A stretch of DNA of 17,288 nucleotides from Bacteroidales bacterium (GTDB taxonomy: Bacteria; Bacteroidota; Bacteroidia; Bacteroidales; UBA932), in assembly GCA_016303175.1 (NCBI GenBank), contig JAEDMF010000019.1:1-17288 (forward strand), written 5' to 3'. The notes below the pieces were generated by a model. It saw nothing but the letters and a program-made list of their open reading frames with translations. It was not told the origin of the DNA and did not search any database. The position numbers and the translations under genes were made by a program. How positions within the stretch are numbered: position 1 is the stretch's first letter; every line of letters begins with the position of its first letter. Below are positions 7,034-14,081 of the stretch, in pieces.

Positions 7034-8458
7034 TCATTCCACATTCATCAAAATCCTCCTGCCGGCAGGTAGAAGATTGTTGGCACGGTTCCCGAGGTTC
7101 TTGACAAAGCCCAAGGGCATACCTCTGTATGTCACAAGTATATATGATTTCGGGGCGTTCTCCAACACCAGGGCATCCCTATGGAGGAAGCGCAGGGCAT
7201 CTGTCCTGTCCAGTTCCACGGAGGGGAAGTCGTCATCCTTAAGTATCAGGCTGAGCGCCAGGTCGGCGTGGGGAATCTTGTCCCTTCCCTTCAGGACAAA
7301 GGCCCTCGTACCAGCATTGAGCAGTTTGAGGCTCTTGCCCAGCATCTCCATACGGGGTTCGAGGAAGGCAGGAAGCGCTATGATTTCATCATTTCTGGAA
7401 AAGAAGCCAATGGAGGCGTCCTCAGGGTTAGCGTCGCTGGAATCAGCACAGGACCCATGGCTGGGGCTTTGAAGGGCGTCAAGGCGGGAATCAGCGCAAG
7501 ACCCATGGCTGGAGCTTTGAAGGGTTCCCAGGCGGGAATCACGGCGGAGACTCCGGAGAGAATTGCGGCGGGAACTGCCCCCGGGCAACGGACGGTCGGG
7601 AACAAAAGCCCCGTCCTTGATAAGAATGGCGCAGTACTGGCCCTCTCCCCTCACCTTGCCAGGAGTCAACAGAAAACCGTACTCGGTCGCCTCAGGCCCT
7701 TCAAAGGGCATATCAGGCACGAGCGGTCTTGCTCCAAGATGTTCGATGAACCAGGCTACATTGTCATCATTTTCCTCCCTGTTCAGCGTGCAGGTGCTGT
7801 ACACCAACACACCACCTTCCGCGAGGGAATTCCACACATCGCCCACAATGCGCCTCGAGCGGGCCGCGCATAGAGCCACATTGTCCTCAGACCACATATT
7901 TCGGGCATTTTCACTTTTGCGAAACATTCCTTCTCCAGAACAGGGCACATCCGCAATTACAAGGTCAAACAAGCCTTCCAAAGATGCAAATGCTTCCGGG
8001 TCTGAATTACACACCACCACATTGGGATCACCCCAGCGGGCCACATTGTCTTCCAGAACAGAAGAACGCTGGCGTATCACCTCGTTGGAAAGCAGCAGAA
8101 AGGACGAGCCAAAACACTCGCGCATGGCCGTCGAAGCATCCGTCGTTTTTCCGCCGGGAGCAGCGCACAAATCCAGCGCAGTGCAGGTATTCATCAACAC
8201 TCCGTCCTCTTCTGACCTTGCCCTGAGGTAATCCAGCGCGCGACGCAGCATCCAGCCCACGAACATGGCTGAACTGTCCTGGACATAATATGCTCCCGCG
8301 TGAAAAAGGGGGTCCAGCGTAAAAGAAGGCCGCTCCCGGAGATACCTTCCCCACTCGCACCAAGGCACCTCCCCGTCAAAATCCAGATAGGAAAGGTCAG
8401 CCTGTTTAAAGGGATTTATCCTGATGCTAACAGGTATATCAGACTGTAGGGAAGCCAC
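7034..8458 (-). CDS. RsmF-like rRNA cytosine-C5 methyltransferase with repeat insert
   Basis: 474 residues of the NOP2/Sun (RsmB/RsmF) family, which makes 5-methylcytosine in RNA; RsmF acts on 16S rRNA. Visible motifs are SIRINPFK (11-18), the SAM site LDLCAAPGGKT (95-105), ADVPCSGEGMFRK (169-181) and YSTCTLNREEND (220-231). Cys 223 would be the nucleophile and Cys 173 the release Cys. The C-terminal part ends PLGFVKNLGNRANNLLP (448-464), as in RsmF proteins with a PUA-like end. Two oddities stand out. Residues 292-345 hold a Ser/Arg/Asp-rich insert with two copies of a 16-residue unit. Also, the only available start, GTG at 8458, lies inside the preceding SRPBCC gene and leaves the protein about 25 residues shorter at the N-terminus than I expect for the family; the next in-frame stop upstream is reached without another ATG, GTG or TTG. 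Confidence 0.9.
   Translation of the reverse strand: MASLQSDIPVSIRINPFKQADLSYLDFDGEVPWCEWGRYLRERPSFTLDPLFHAGAYYVQDSSAMFVGWMLRRALDYLRARSEEDGVLMNTCTALDLCAAPGGKTTDASTAMRECFGSSFLLLSNEVIRQRSSVLEDNVARWGDPNVVVCNSDPEAFASLEGLFDLVIADVPCSGEGMFRKSENARNMWSEDNVALCAARSRRIVGDVWNSLAEGGVLVYSTCTLNREENDDNVAWFIEHLGARPLVPDMPFEGPEATEYGFLLTPGKVRGEGQYCAILIKDGAFVPDRPLPGGSSRRNSLRSLRRDSRLGTLQSSSHGSCADSRLDALQSPSHGSCADSSDANPEDASIGFFSRNDEIIALPAFLEPRMEMLGKSLKLLNAGTRAFVLKGRDKIPHADLALSLILKDDDFPSVELDRTDALRFLHRDALVLENAPKSYILVTYRGMPLGFVKNLGNRANNLLPAGRRILMNVE
7439..7534. repeat. 48-base in-frame tandem duplication inside the RsmF-like gene
   Basis: Two adjacent 48-base units (7439-7486 and 7487-7534) match at 41 of 48 positions. 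A third partial copy (GGAATCA) follows at 7535. On the minus strand they encode DSRLGTLQSSSHGSCA and DSRLDALQSPSHGSCA. The preceding residues RNSLRSLR may be an older, decayed copy. The unit length is a multiple of three, so copy-number change keeps the frame. Confidence 0.9.
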
Positions 8459-8849
8459 CTTGAGATAGAGCTGTAACGGTTTTGTCCAGATATTCCTTGA
8501 TTTTCGAGCCCAGAAGAGCCTTCATCATAAAATTCAGCTCAGCGTCCACCGCAATGGTGAAATTGCAGCTCTGAGAATCATCCAAGGGCTCCATAATGAA
8601 TTCCACGGAAAAGGGGAAGGGGCTATCAACTCCTGAATAGACAACCCTGGAAAAAGGCTCCGAGGATGTCAGGGCCACAACCAGATTGAAGCCGGCATAA
8701 TCCGCCTTGATGCTGTTTCCCTCAATCCGCACCTGGTCGGCATAAGTGGAAGGAATCATCGATTTAAACCTCTCCAAATCCGTAAGTGCCCTGTAAATAT
8801 CTTCCGCGCTGCGCTTGAGCACAACCGTCCTGCTCTTGTATTCTGCCAT
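8439..8849 (-). CDS. SRPBCC-fold (START/polyketide-cyclase-like) protein
   Basis: 136 residues. The start MAEYKSRTVVLKRSAEDIYRAL, the central GFNLVVALTSSEPFSRVVYSG and the long C-terminal helix with MKALLGSKIKEYLDKTVTAL follow the SRPBCC pattern of a beta-grip fold around a ligand cavity. The family binds varied hydrophobic ligands, and no ligand can be named here. The ATG at 8849 is chosen because a -7 box (TATCTTTG) lies at 8871-8878; an in-frame TTG at 8882 would lie upstream of the transcript. It is the first gene of the minus-strand operon and its 3' end overlaps the RsmF-like gene by 20 bases. It faces away from a NUDIX gene, and the two promoters overlap. Confidence 0.75.
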   Translation of the reverse strand: MAEYKSRTVVLKRSAEDIYRALTDLERFKSMIPSTYADQVRIEGNSIKADYAGFNLVVALTSSEPFSRVVYSGVDSPFPFSVEFIMEPLDDSQSCNFTIAVDAELNFMMKALLGSKIKEYLDKTVTALSQGGFPTV

Positions 8850-8866
8850 AATAGTTCTTAACTTTG
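8836..8866 (+). promoter_or_regulatory. Promoter of the NUDIX gene
   Basis: TTG at 8836-8838, a 20-base spacer and TAACTTTG at 8859-8866 fit the Bacteroidota -33/-7 promoter well. The ATG follows 29 bases after the -7 box. The -33 element lies inside the first codons of the divergent SRPBCC gene. Confidence 0.65.
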
Positions 8867-8875
8867 CATGCAAAG
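8862..8875. repeat. Perfect 14-base palindrome joining two -7 boxes
   Basis: CTTTGCATGCAAAG is a perfect palindrome. Its two halves are the TTTG ends of the opposing -7 boxes, so the symmetry partly arises from placing two promoters back to back. A dimeric regulator could also use it. Confidence 0.8.
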
Positions 8876-8903
8876 ATAGCAATTTTTATCACCTGATGCG
8901 CAA
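8871..8903 (-). promoter_or_regulatory. Promoter of the SRPBCC-rsmF-TPR-permease operon
   Basis: On the minus strand TTG (8903-8901), a 22-base spacer and TATCTTTG (8878-8871) resemble a -33/-7 pair with a slightly long spacer. The -33 element lies inside the first codons of the divergent NUDIX gene. Confidence 0.6.
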
Positions 8904-9516
8904 GATATATTTCGGAAGGAAAAGCATCATCATCTGCCCTCCTGACCAGTCCACCCTGCTCGACCCCAACGCCATACTTTTCCCCTACAGGGAAGGAAAG
9001 GGTCTGGCCCCTCTTGCGGACATCTTCAAGAGCGGAGACTCCCCCACGAAGGTTTACGTGCCTACGCATTCCCAAGACAAAGCATACGAAAGCCTCTGCT
9101 CCTGTTTCAGGGAGGTGAATGCGGCCGGAGGTCTTGTGACCAATCGTCGGGGAGACTACCTGTTCATCAAAAGGAACGGAATGTGGGACTTGCCCAAGGG
9201 GCATCAGGAAGAGGGAGAAGACCTTCAGACCTGCGCACTGCGGGAGGTTGAGGAAGAAACGGGAATCAATACTCTGGAGTTGCAATCGTACATCTGCACG
9301 ACGGACCACTGCTACTTCCGCGACGGCTTGTGGCATCTCAAGCACAGTTGGTGGTACAGTATGCTGGACAACGAACCCATAGAGCTTACACCCCAGAGAG
9401 AAGAGGACATCACCAAGGCAACCTGGCTGGCAAAATCAGCAATTCCCTTCGCAATGGAGAATACTTACCCCTCAATCGAAGATGTAGTGAAACTTTTTCT
9501 GAAAAAATCCGTATAA
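8896..9516 (+). CDS. NUDIX hydrolase
   Basis: 206 residues. The NUDIX box is complete at 102-124: GHQEEGEDLQTCAL followed by REVEEETGI, matching GX5EX7REUXEEXGU, which binds Mg2+ and hydrolyses a nucleoside diphosphate linked to another group. The N-terminal ~70 residues (MRKIYFGRKSIIICPP...) are an additional domain of unknown function, ahead of the core that starts at about AAGGLVTNRRGDYLFIKR. The substrate cannot be read from sequence. The ATG at 8896 is chosen because the -7 box ends at 8866. It is transcribed away from the SRPBCC operon and is followed after 36 bases by queA on the same strand, with no terminator between, so the two probably form one transcript. Confidence 0.9.
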   Translation: MRKIYFGRKSIIICPPDQSTLLDPNAILFPYREGKGLAPLADIFKSGDSPTKVYVPTHSQDKAYESLCSCFREVNAAGGLVTNRRGDYLFIKRNGMWDLPKGHQEEGEDLQTCALREVEEETGINTLELQSYICTTDHCYFRDGLWHLKHSWWYSMLDNEPIELTPQREEDITKATWLAKSAIPFAMENTYPSIEDVVKLFLKKSV

Positions 9517-9524
9517 TGAAATGA

Positions 9525-9552
9525 TGTACTATTTACATTGTACTATTTACAG
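9525..9552 (+). repeat. 14-base tandem duplication directly before queA
   Basis: TGTACTATTTACAT (9525-9538) is followed at once by TGTACTATTTACAG (9539-9552), identical at 13 of 14 bases, and the queA ATG begins at 9553. The duplication fills most of the 36 bases between the NUDIX and queA genes, i.e. the whole ribosome-landing region. Confidence 0.9.
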
Positions 9553-10605
9553 ATGAAACTTTCACAATTCAATTTTGATTTACCTGCAGAAAAGATAGCC
9601 AGCGAACCCACACGTTGGCGGGACGAATGCAAAATGATGGTGCTCCACCGCGAAACAGGAGAAATAGAGCACAAGATTTTCAAAGACATACTGACATACT
9701 TCGGCAAGGGCGACAACTTCGTATTGAATGATACAAAGGTCTTCCCCGCGAGGTTGTTCGGCAACAAGGAAAAAACCGGAGCGGACATCGAGGTCTTCCT
9801 GCTCCGCGAACTTAACAAGGAGCAGAGGGTATGGGACGTGATAGTTGAGCCCGCCCGCAAGATAAGGATAGGGAATAAACTCTATTTCGGCGAGGACGAA
9901 TCCATGGTGGCCGAAGTCATAGACAACACCACGTCCCGCGGAAGAACGCTGCGCTTCCTCTTCGACGGCAGCTACGATGAGTTCAAGAGTTCCCTTTTCG
10001 CTCTGGGAGAAACGCCTGTACCCCAATGGGTTAAAAAGAAAGTCACCCCCGAAGATGCGGAGAACTACCAGACTATCTTCGCAAAGAACGAAGGTGCCGT
10101 AGCCGCTCCCGCAGCAGGCCTGCATTTCTCACGAGAAATGATGAGCCGCCTGATACTGGCGGACATCGACACTACCTTCATCACAGACCATATGGGGCTG
10201 GGCTACTTCAGGAACGTGGACGTTGAAGACCTTTCAAAGCACAGAATGGACAGCGAAAGAGTTATCATCACTCCCGAAGCAGCTGAAAAAATCAACCGCA
10301 CCAAGCGCTCAGGCGGTAAAGTACTGGCAGTAGGCGTGACAGTTATGAGGTCTCTGGAAACCTTCGTTACCACCAACAACGAGGTTATCCCCTTCGACGG
10401 ATGGACAAACAAGTTCATCTTCCCTCCTTACAAATACGCCATCCCCGATGCAATTCTGTCCAACTTCCACACTCCCCAATCGACTATGCTGATGGCGGTG
10501 GCAGCCTTCGGAGGTTACGAGAATGTGGTTAAGAAGGCATACACAGAAGCCCTTGAGAAGGACTACAGGTTCGGTCCCTACGGAGATGCGATGCTGATAA
10601 TCTGA
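9553..10605 (+). CDS. queA: S-adenosylmethionine:tRNA ribosyltransferase-isomerase
   Basis: 350 residues, typical length. The enzyme moves the ribosyl part of SAM to preQ1 at the wobble position of GUN-anticodon tRNAs, giving epoxyqueuosine, the step before the last in queuosine synthesis. Family features include the start MKLSQFNFDLPAEKIA, NDTKVFPARLFG, AAPAAGLHFS, the DHMGLGYFRNV region, VGVTVMRSLE and the closing ILSNFHTPQSTMLMAVAAFGG. The ATG at 9553 is preferred over a TTG at 9538 because it begins the conserved N-terminus. It lies 36 bases after the NUDIX gene, behind a 14-base tandem duplication, and is followed by a strong terminator. Confidence 0.97.
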   Translation: MKLSQFNFDLPAEKIASEPTRWRDECKMMVLHRETGEIEHKIFKDILTYFGKGDNFVLNDTKVFPARLFGNKEKTGADIEVFLLRELNKEQRVWDVIVEPARKIRIGNKLYFGEDESMVAEVIDNTTSRGRTLRFLFDGSYDEFKSSLFALGETPVPQWVKKKVTPEDAENYQTIFAKNEGAVAAPAAGLHFSREMMSRLILADIDTTFITDHMGLGYFRNVDVEDLSKHRMDSERVIITPEAAEKINRTKRSGGKVLAVGVTVMRSLETFVTTNNEVIPFDGWTNKFIFPPYKYAIPDAILSNFHTPQSTMLMAVAAFGGYENVVKKAYTEALEKDYRFGPYGDAMLII

Positions 10606-10641
10606 CCCCCAACATCACACTTTCGAGCTGAAAAACATAAA

Positions 10642-10676
10642 AAAAAGCAAAAGTCTTTAAGAAAAAGCAAAATCTT
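10642..10676 (+). repeat. A-rich imperfect direct repeat after queA
   Basis: AAAAAGCAAAAGTCTT (10642-10657) recurs as AAAAAGCAAAATCTT (10662-10676), 20 bases later with one base missing. It lies in the transcribed 3' region of queA just before the terminator. No function is evident. Confidence 0.55.
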
Positions 10677-10681
10677 ACAAA

Positions 10682-10712
10682 AACGATCGGATTTCCGGTC
10701 GTTTTTTTTTTT
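10682..10712 (+). terminator. Rho-independent terminator of the NUDIX-queA unit
   Basis: AACGATCGG pairs with CCGGTCGTT (nine pairs, one of them T-G) across the four-base loop ATTT, and an 11-T run follows. It ends only 22 bases before the dprA start codon. Confidence 0.92.
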
Positions 10713-10734
10713 GTTGTTTGAAGCAAAAAAAATT

Positions 10735-11859
10735 ATGACGAAAGAAGCAATCTGCAGCTTTGCACTGGGAAAGATATTCAAGTATGAACCCCGCCTGGCG
10801 AACGAAGCCGTCGAAATATTCGGCGGCGCGGCTGAACTTCTCGGATTGGGCCCCGAAGGGATAATGGAAAGTTTGGGACCCTATAATAAATATGCTCAAA
10901 AGATAGCCTCGGTGAACATCATTCAGGAAGCGGAGAGGCTTGAACAGATTGAAAAACAAGGTTTCCGTTATCTGTGCCACGATAACTCCGCCTTTCCGGA
11001 GCCTCTCCGGATGTGCGAGGATGCACCTCTGGGCTTTTTCGTCAGAAGCGAGGACAGTTTTGAGAACATCTTCTCACAAGATTTCATCGCAATTGTGGGC
11101 ACCAGAGACGCAAGTTCATATGGCATAGCCTGGACCGAAAAGGTGGTCGGGGAACTAGCCGGGGTCGAATCCCGGCCCTGCATAGTCAGCGGTCTGGCAT
11201 ACGGCATAGACATCTGTGCCCACAAGGCGGCCCTCAACTCCTCCCTGACGAGCATAGCTGTTCTGGGAACGGGCATAGACACAATTTATCCCTCTCGTCA
11301 CGAATACTGGGCGGACAGGCTGATTCACACTCCGGGATGTGCAGTCATTTCGGAGCATCCGCCGGGAGCCGAGGTTCTGGGCATAAATTTTCTGAGCCGG
11401 AACCGCATCATAGCCGGCCTGGGGAGGGCGACCCTGCTTATGGAAAGCAGGGTCAAAGGCGGTGGTATGACCACCGCCCGGGTCGCTGAGTCCTACGGAC
11501 GCAGCGTCCTCGCCCTCCCCGGCCGCATCGACGATCCCCGCAGCCAAGGATGCAATCAACTGATCAGTAATCGCATAGCCGACCCCATAAGCGATTGCAA
11601 CCAGCTGCTTAAAGCCCTCGGCTACAAAAAAAGAGGCCATAAAAGCGAAGGACAGCGAACACCGCCTGACTCTGCCGGCTTTAAAAGCGAAGATATACGG
11701 ATACTGCTCGAAACCATACGCCTGCGCCGCGATCTCAATGCCGAGCAACTCGCCAGAGAATGCGGCTTCGCCTACAAGGACGTCGCAGCCCTGCTGCCCC
11801 TGCTCGAGAGCGAGGGTCTAATCCGCGTGGACCTGCTTGGCCGGGCAAGCATCATATAA
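10735..11859 (+). CDS. dprA: DNA-processing protein DprA
   Basis: 374 residues. DprA binds incoming single-stranded DNA during natural transformation and loads RecA; many non-competent bacteria also keep it. An N-terminal helical domain (1-75, SAM-like) precedes the Rossmann-type core. The core shows IVGTRDASSYG (120-130), VSGLAYGIDICAHKAAL (151-167), AVLGTGIDTIYPSRH (175-189), SEHPPG (206-211), FLSRNRIIAGL (219-229) and ESRVKGGGMTTARVA (237-251). A winged-helix domain closes it (about 318-374, ending LLPLLESEGLIRVDLLGRAS). The ATG at 10735 is chosen because an in-frame TTG at 10711 falls in the T-tract of the upstream terminator. That terminator leaves no room for a normal promoter next to the gene, so how it is transcribed is unclear. 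Confidence 0.96.
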   Translation: MTKEAICSFALGKIFKYEPRLANEAVEIFGGAAELLGLGPEGIMESLGPYNKYAQKIASVNIIQEAERLEQIEKQGFRYLCHDNSAFPEPLRMCEDAPLGFFVRSEDSFENIFSQDFIAIVGTRDASSYGIAWTEKVVGELAGVESRPCIVSGLAYGIDICAHKAALNSSLTSIAVLGTGIDTIYPSRHEYWADRLIHTPGCAVISEHPPGAEVLGINFLSRNRIIAGLGRATLLMESRVKGGGMTTARVAESYGRSVLALPGRIDDPRSQGCNQLISNRIADPISDCNQLLKALGYKKRGHKSEGQRTPPDSAGFKSEDIRILLETIRLRRDLNAEQLARECGFAYKDVAALLPLLESEGLIRVDLLGRASII

Positions 11860-11914
11860 AGGCATTGCTGCCCCTTGCCGGCCGCGGTATATGCCGAATT
11901 TCCCGATTTCTGCG

Positions 11915-11922
11915 TAAATTTG
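11915..11922 (+). promoter_or_regulatory. -7 box for the tatD-family gene
   Basis: TAAATTTG fits TAnnTTTG and lies 40 bases before the ATG at 11963, in a 103-base gap after dprA. No clear -33 TTG is seen. Confidence 0.45.
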
Positions 11923-11962
11923 CGAATTGAACTGCATTTAAGCCGCGACAATTTAATAGAAA

Positions 11963-12742
11963 ATGAAATTCATAGATACGCACTGCCACTTGTATGACGA
12001 AGCCTACGGAGGCGTAGAAGGTCAGGACGAGGCAATAAAAAAAGCAATCGGCGCCGGAGTCACAATGATGATTATCCCGGACACCTGCTCGAATGAAAGG
12101 GCTCCCCTGTTGGACTTGTGTAGCAGATGGCCGGAACATACACGGGCCTGTCTTGGCCTGCACCCCACCGAACTCGGAGACGACTGGCGCAAAGAACTGG
12201 ACCAGCTTGACGAAGCCGTCAGGAAGCACCCGGAAATAGTGGCCATAGGCGAAACCGGTCTCGACCTGCACTTCGGCAAGGAAAGCCTGCCGGCCCAACT
12301 GGAAGCCTTCCGCCACCAACTGGACATTGCCCTCGAAAAGAAGCTGCCTGTAATAGTCCACTGCAGGGATGCCTCGGAGCAATGCTTTTCTGTTCTGGAA
12401 AGCTACAGAGGCCGCGGACTCAAAGGTGTGTTCCACGCCTTCAGCGGCAGCATCGAGACCTTCCGAAGACTGGAAAAATACGGTGATTGGTATGTGGGCA
12501 TAGGAGGGGTGCTCACCTTCAAGAAGGCATCCATAGCCGACACGGTGGTGGACATTCCCATTGACAGGATAGTTCTGGAAACCGACTCTCCCTACCTGAC
12601 CCCCACCCCGTACAGAGGCACTCGCAACGACAGCTCCTACATTCCCCTGATTGCGGAATTTCTCGCCTCCCGCAAGGGCGTTGGCATTGATACCGTTGCG
12701 GATATCACCACCAGAAACGCCTCCACACTGTTTTCTTTGTAA
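11963..12742 (+). CDS. TatD-family metal-dependent hydrolase
   Basis: 259 residues of the TatD/YcfH family, TIM-barrel metal enzymes mostly shown to act as DNases, with roles suggested in DNA repair and tRNA or D-amino-acid processing. Metal ligands are where expected: DTHCHL (5-10), GLHP (65-68), GETGLD (96-101), VHCRD (132-136), FHAFSGS (157-163) and ETDSPYL (206-212). The length is normal. It stands 103 bases after dprA behind its own probable -7 box, so it may be transcribed separately. The family has several paralogues per genome, so I do not give a firm symbol. Confidence 0.93.
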   Translation: MKFIDTHCHLYDEAYGGVEGQDEAIKKAIGAGVTMMIIPDTCSNERAPLLDLCSRWPEHTRACLGLHPTELGDDWRKELDQLDEAVRKHPEIVAIGETGLDLHFGKESLPAQLEAFRHQLDIALEKKLPVIVHCRDASEQCFSVLESYRGRGLKGVFHAFSGSIETFRRLEKYGDWYVGIGGVLTFKKASIADTVVDIPIDRIVLETDSPYLTPTPYRGTRNDSSYIPLIAEFLASRKGVGIDTVADITTRNASTLFSL

Positions 12743-12758
12743 GAATTTGATTTTTTTA

Positions 12759-12789
12759 TTGAAATCTTCCCCTCTTTTTGCTATATTGC
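12759..12789 (+). promoter_or_regulatory. Probable promoter of the exb cluster
   Basis: TTG (12759-12761), a 20-base spacer and TATATTGC (12782-12789) resemble the Bacteroidota promoter, with the -7 box one T short of TAnnTTTG. It would give an A+T-rich leader of about 65 bases before the exbB ATG at 12862. Confidence 0.45.
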
Positions 12790-12861
12790 GTTGTTTTTTT
12801 GAGGACAATAGAACAAACATTTATACAAACACATTCATTATTTATTAACACTCAAAACATT

Positions 12862-13650
12862 ATGAAAAAAATTTTCATGTTTTTGGCAGCTTCTGTTGTT
12901 GCCCTGACAGTTTCCAGCCAGCTGGTTTCTGCTCAGGATGCAGCCGAAGCACCCGTTGCTACTGAAGAGGTTTCAGAAGCAGTAAATGCGGATCCTTTTG
13001 CCGCAGGTCAGAGTGAGGAGCCCCTCCACCAGCAGCTCAAGACCAAGTTCATCGAGGGTGGCGCAGGCTTCATGAGCCTCGTTATCATCTGTCTTATCCT
13101 CGGTCTGGCAGTTGCTATCGAGCGCATCCTTTACCTTGCATTCTGCAAGACCAACACCAAGGCCCTCCTCAAGAAAGTTGAAGCCGCACTTGAAAACGGC
13201 GGAATCGAGGCAGCAAAAGACGTTTGCCGCAACACCAGGGGTCCCATCGCCTCTATCTTCTACCAGGGACTTCTCCGCTCAGAGCAGGGAATGGACGTGG
13301 TTGAGAAAACCATCGTTTCCTATGGCTCAGTACAGATGAGCAACATGGAGAAAGGTCTGTCCTGGGTAGGTCTGTTCATCGCAATGGCTCCTTCTCTGGG
13401 CTTCCTCGGAACCGTAGTAGGTATGATTCAGGCCTTCGATGCCATCCAGGCAGCAGGCGACATCTCTCCGAACATCGTTGCCGGTGGTATGAAAGTGGCC
13501 TTGATTACAACCGTAGGCGGTTTGATCGTTGCCCTTATCCTTCAGGTGTTCTACAACTATATCCTCGCAAGAATCGATACTCTTTCCATTGAGATGGAAG
13601 ATGCCTCCATTTCTTTCGTTGACACACTCGTAAAATACAACAATAAATAG
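12862..13650 (+). CDS. exbB: MotA/TolQ/ExbB-family proton channel subunit
   Basis: 262 residues. ExbB pentamers with ExbD dimers form the inner-membrane motor that turns proton motive force into TonB work on outer-membrane receptors. Membrane helices lie at about 70-92, 165-188 and 212-236. The family core APSLGFLGTVVGMIQAF (176-192) and NIVAGGMKVALITTVGGLIV (204-223) is intact. The N-terminus carries an extra signal-like helix (1-24, VSAQ) and an acidic, Ala/Glu-rich stretch (25-55) exposed to the periplasm, a layout seen in Bacteroidota ExbB proteins but not in the E. coli one. The ATG at 12862 is chosen because upstream in-frame codons lie in the A+T-rich leader. It leads a four-gene cluster with two exbD genes; no tonB gene is in the window. 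Confidence 0.93.
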   Translation: MKKIFMFLAASVVALTVSSQLVSAQDAAEAPVATEEVSEAVNADPFAAGQSEEPLHQQLKTKFIEGGAGFMSLVIICLILGLAVAIERILYLAFCKTNTKALLKKVEAALENGGIEAAKDVCRNTRGPIASIFYQGLLRSEQGMDVVEKTIVSYGSVQMSNMEKGLSWVGLFIAMAPSLGFLGTVVGMIQAFDAIQAAGDISPNIVAGGMKVALITTVGGLIVALILQVFYNYILARIDTLSIEMEDASISFVDTLVKYNNK

Positions 13651-13656
13651 TAAGAT

Positions 13657-14073
13657 ATGTTGAACAAGATAGTTAAATATGCTATGTGGGCACTGATGCT
13701 CGTCGGCATAGCTCTGACCGCGCTCGTATTTGCGCAGAACGGTTCGGAGACCTCTGTCAACAGCCTGCTCATATGGGCATACGCAATGCTGGTCATTGCC
13801 ATATTGGCTATCGTGTACGGCATCATCAGGGTAGTTGCGCAAGAGCCCAAAAAACTCATCCGTATGGGTGCAGTCGTAGTAGGCCTAGTAGCCCTGGTTG
13901 TTGTTGTATATATGGTAGTGCCTGGCAATCCTGCTATCGGCTACACGGGAGCTCCCGTCTCTGCCGGCACACTCAAACTGACTGACACCGTGATTATCCT
14001 CACCTACATCGCCATTGCCGGAGCAGTGCTCTCAATCATTGTCGGTGCAATCATGGGCCGTCTCAAAAAATAG
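13657..14073 (+). CDS. Four-helix membrane protein of unknown function in the exb cluster
   Basis: 138 residues, almost wholly membrane. Hydrophobic segments lie at about 8-26, 37-60, 69-88 and 109-133, joined by short loops. The loop AQEPKKLIR (61-69) is basic and probably cytoplasmic, and VPGNPAIGYTGAPVSAGTLK (88-107) probably periplasmic. The C-terminus GRLKK is basic. I recognise no domain and see no charged residue buried in a helix that would suggest a proton path. It starts six bases after exbB and ends eight bases before exbD, so it is co-transcribed with the motor. A role as an accessory subunit or assembly factor of the ExbBD complex is an inference from position only. Confidence 0.85.
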   Translation: MLNKIVKYAMWALMLVGIALTALVFAQNGSETSVNSLLIWAYAMLVIAILAIVYGIIRVVAQEPKKLIRMGAVVVGLVALVVVVYMVVPGNPAIGYTGAPVSAGTLKLTDTVIILTYIAIAGAVLSIIVGAIMGRLKK

Positions 14074-14081
14074 TTTTCACC

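Noticed and set aside
7181..7873. Plus-strand frame of 230 codons opposite the RsmF-like gene
   Set aside because: It is antisense to conserved methyltransferase motifs and shows the 48-base repeat only as a shadow. No family features are seen.
11852..12820. Minus-strand frame of 322 codons over the TatD-family gene
   Set aside because: The plus strand encodes a complete TatD protein with all metal ligands, so this frame is a shadow.
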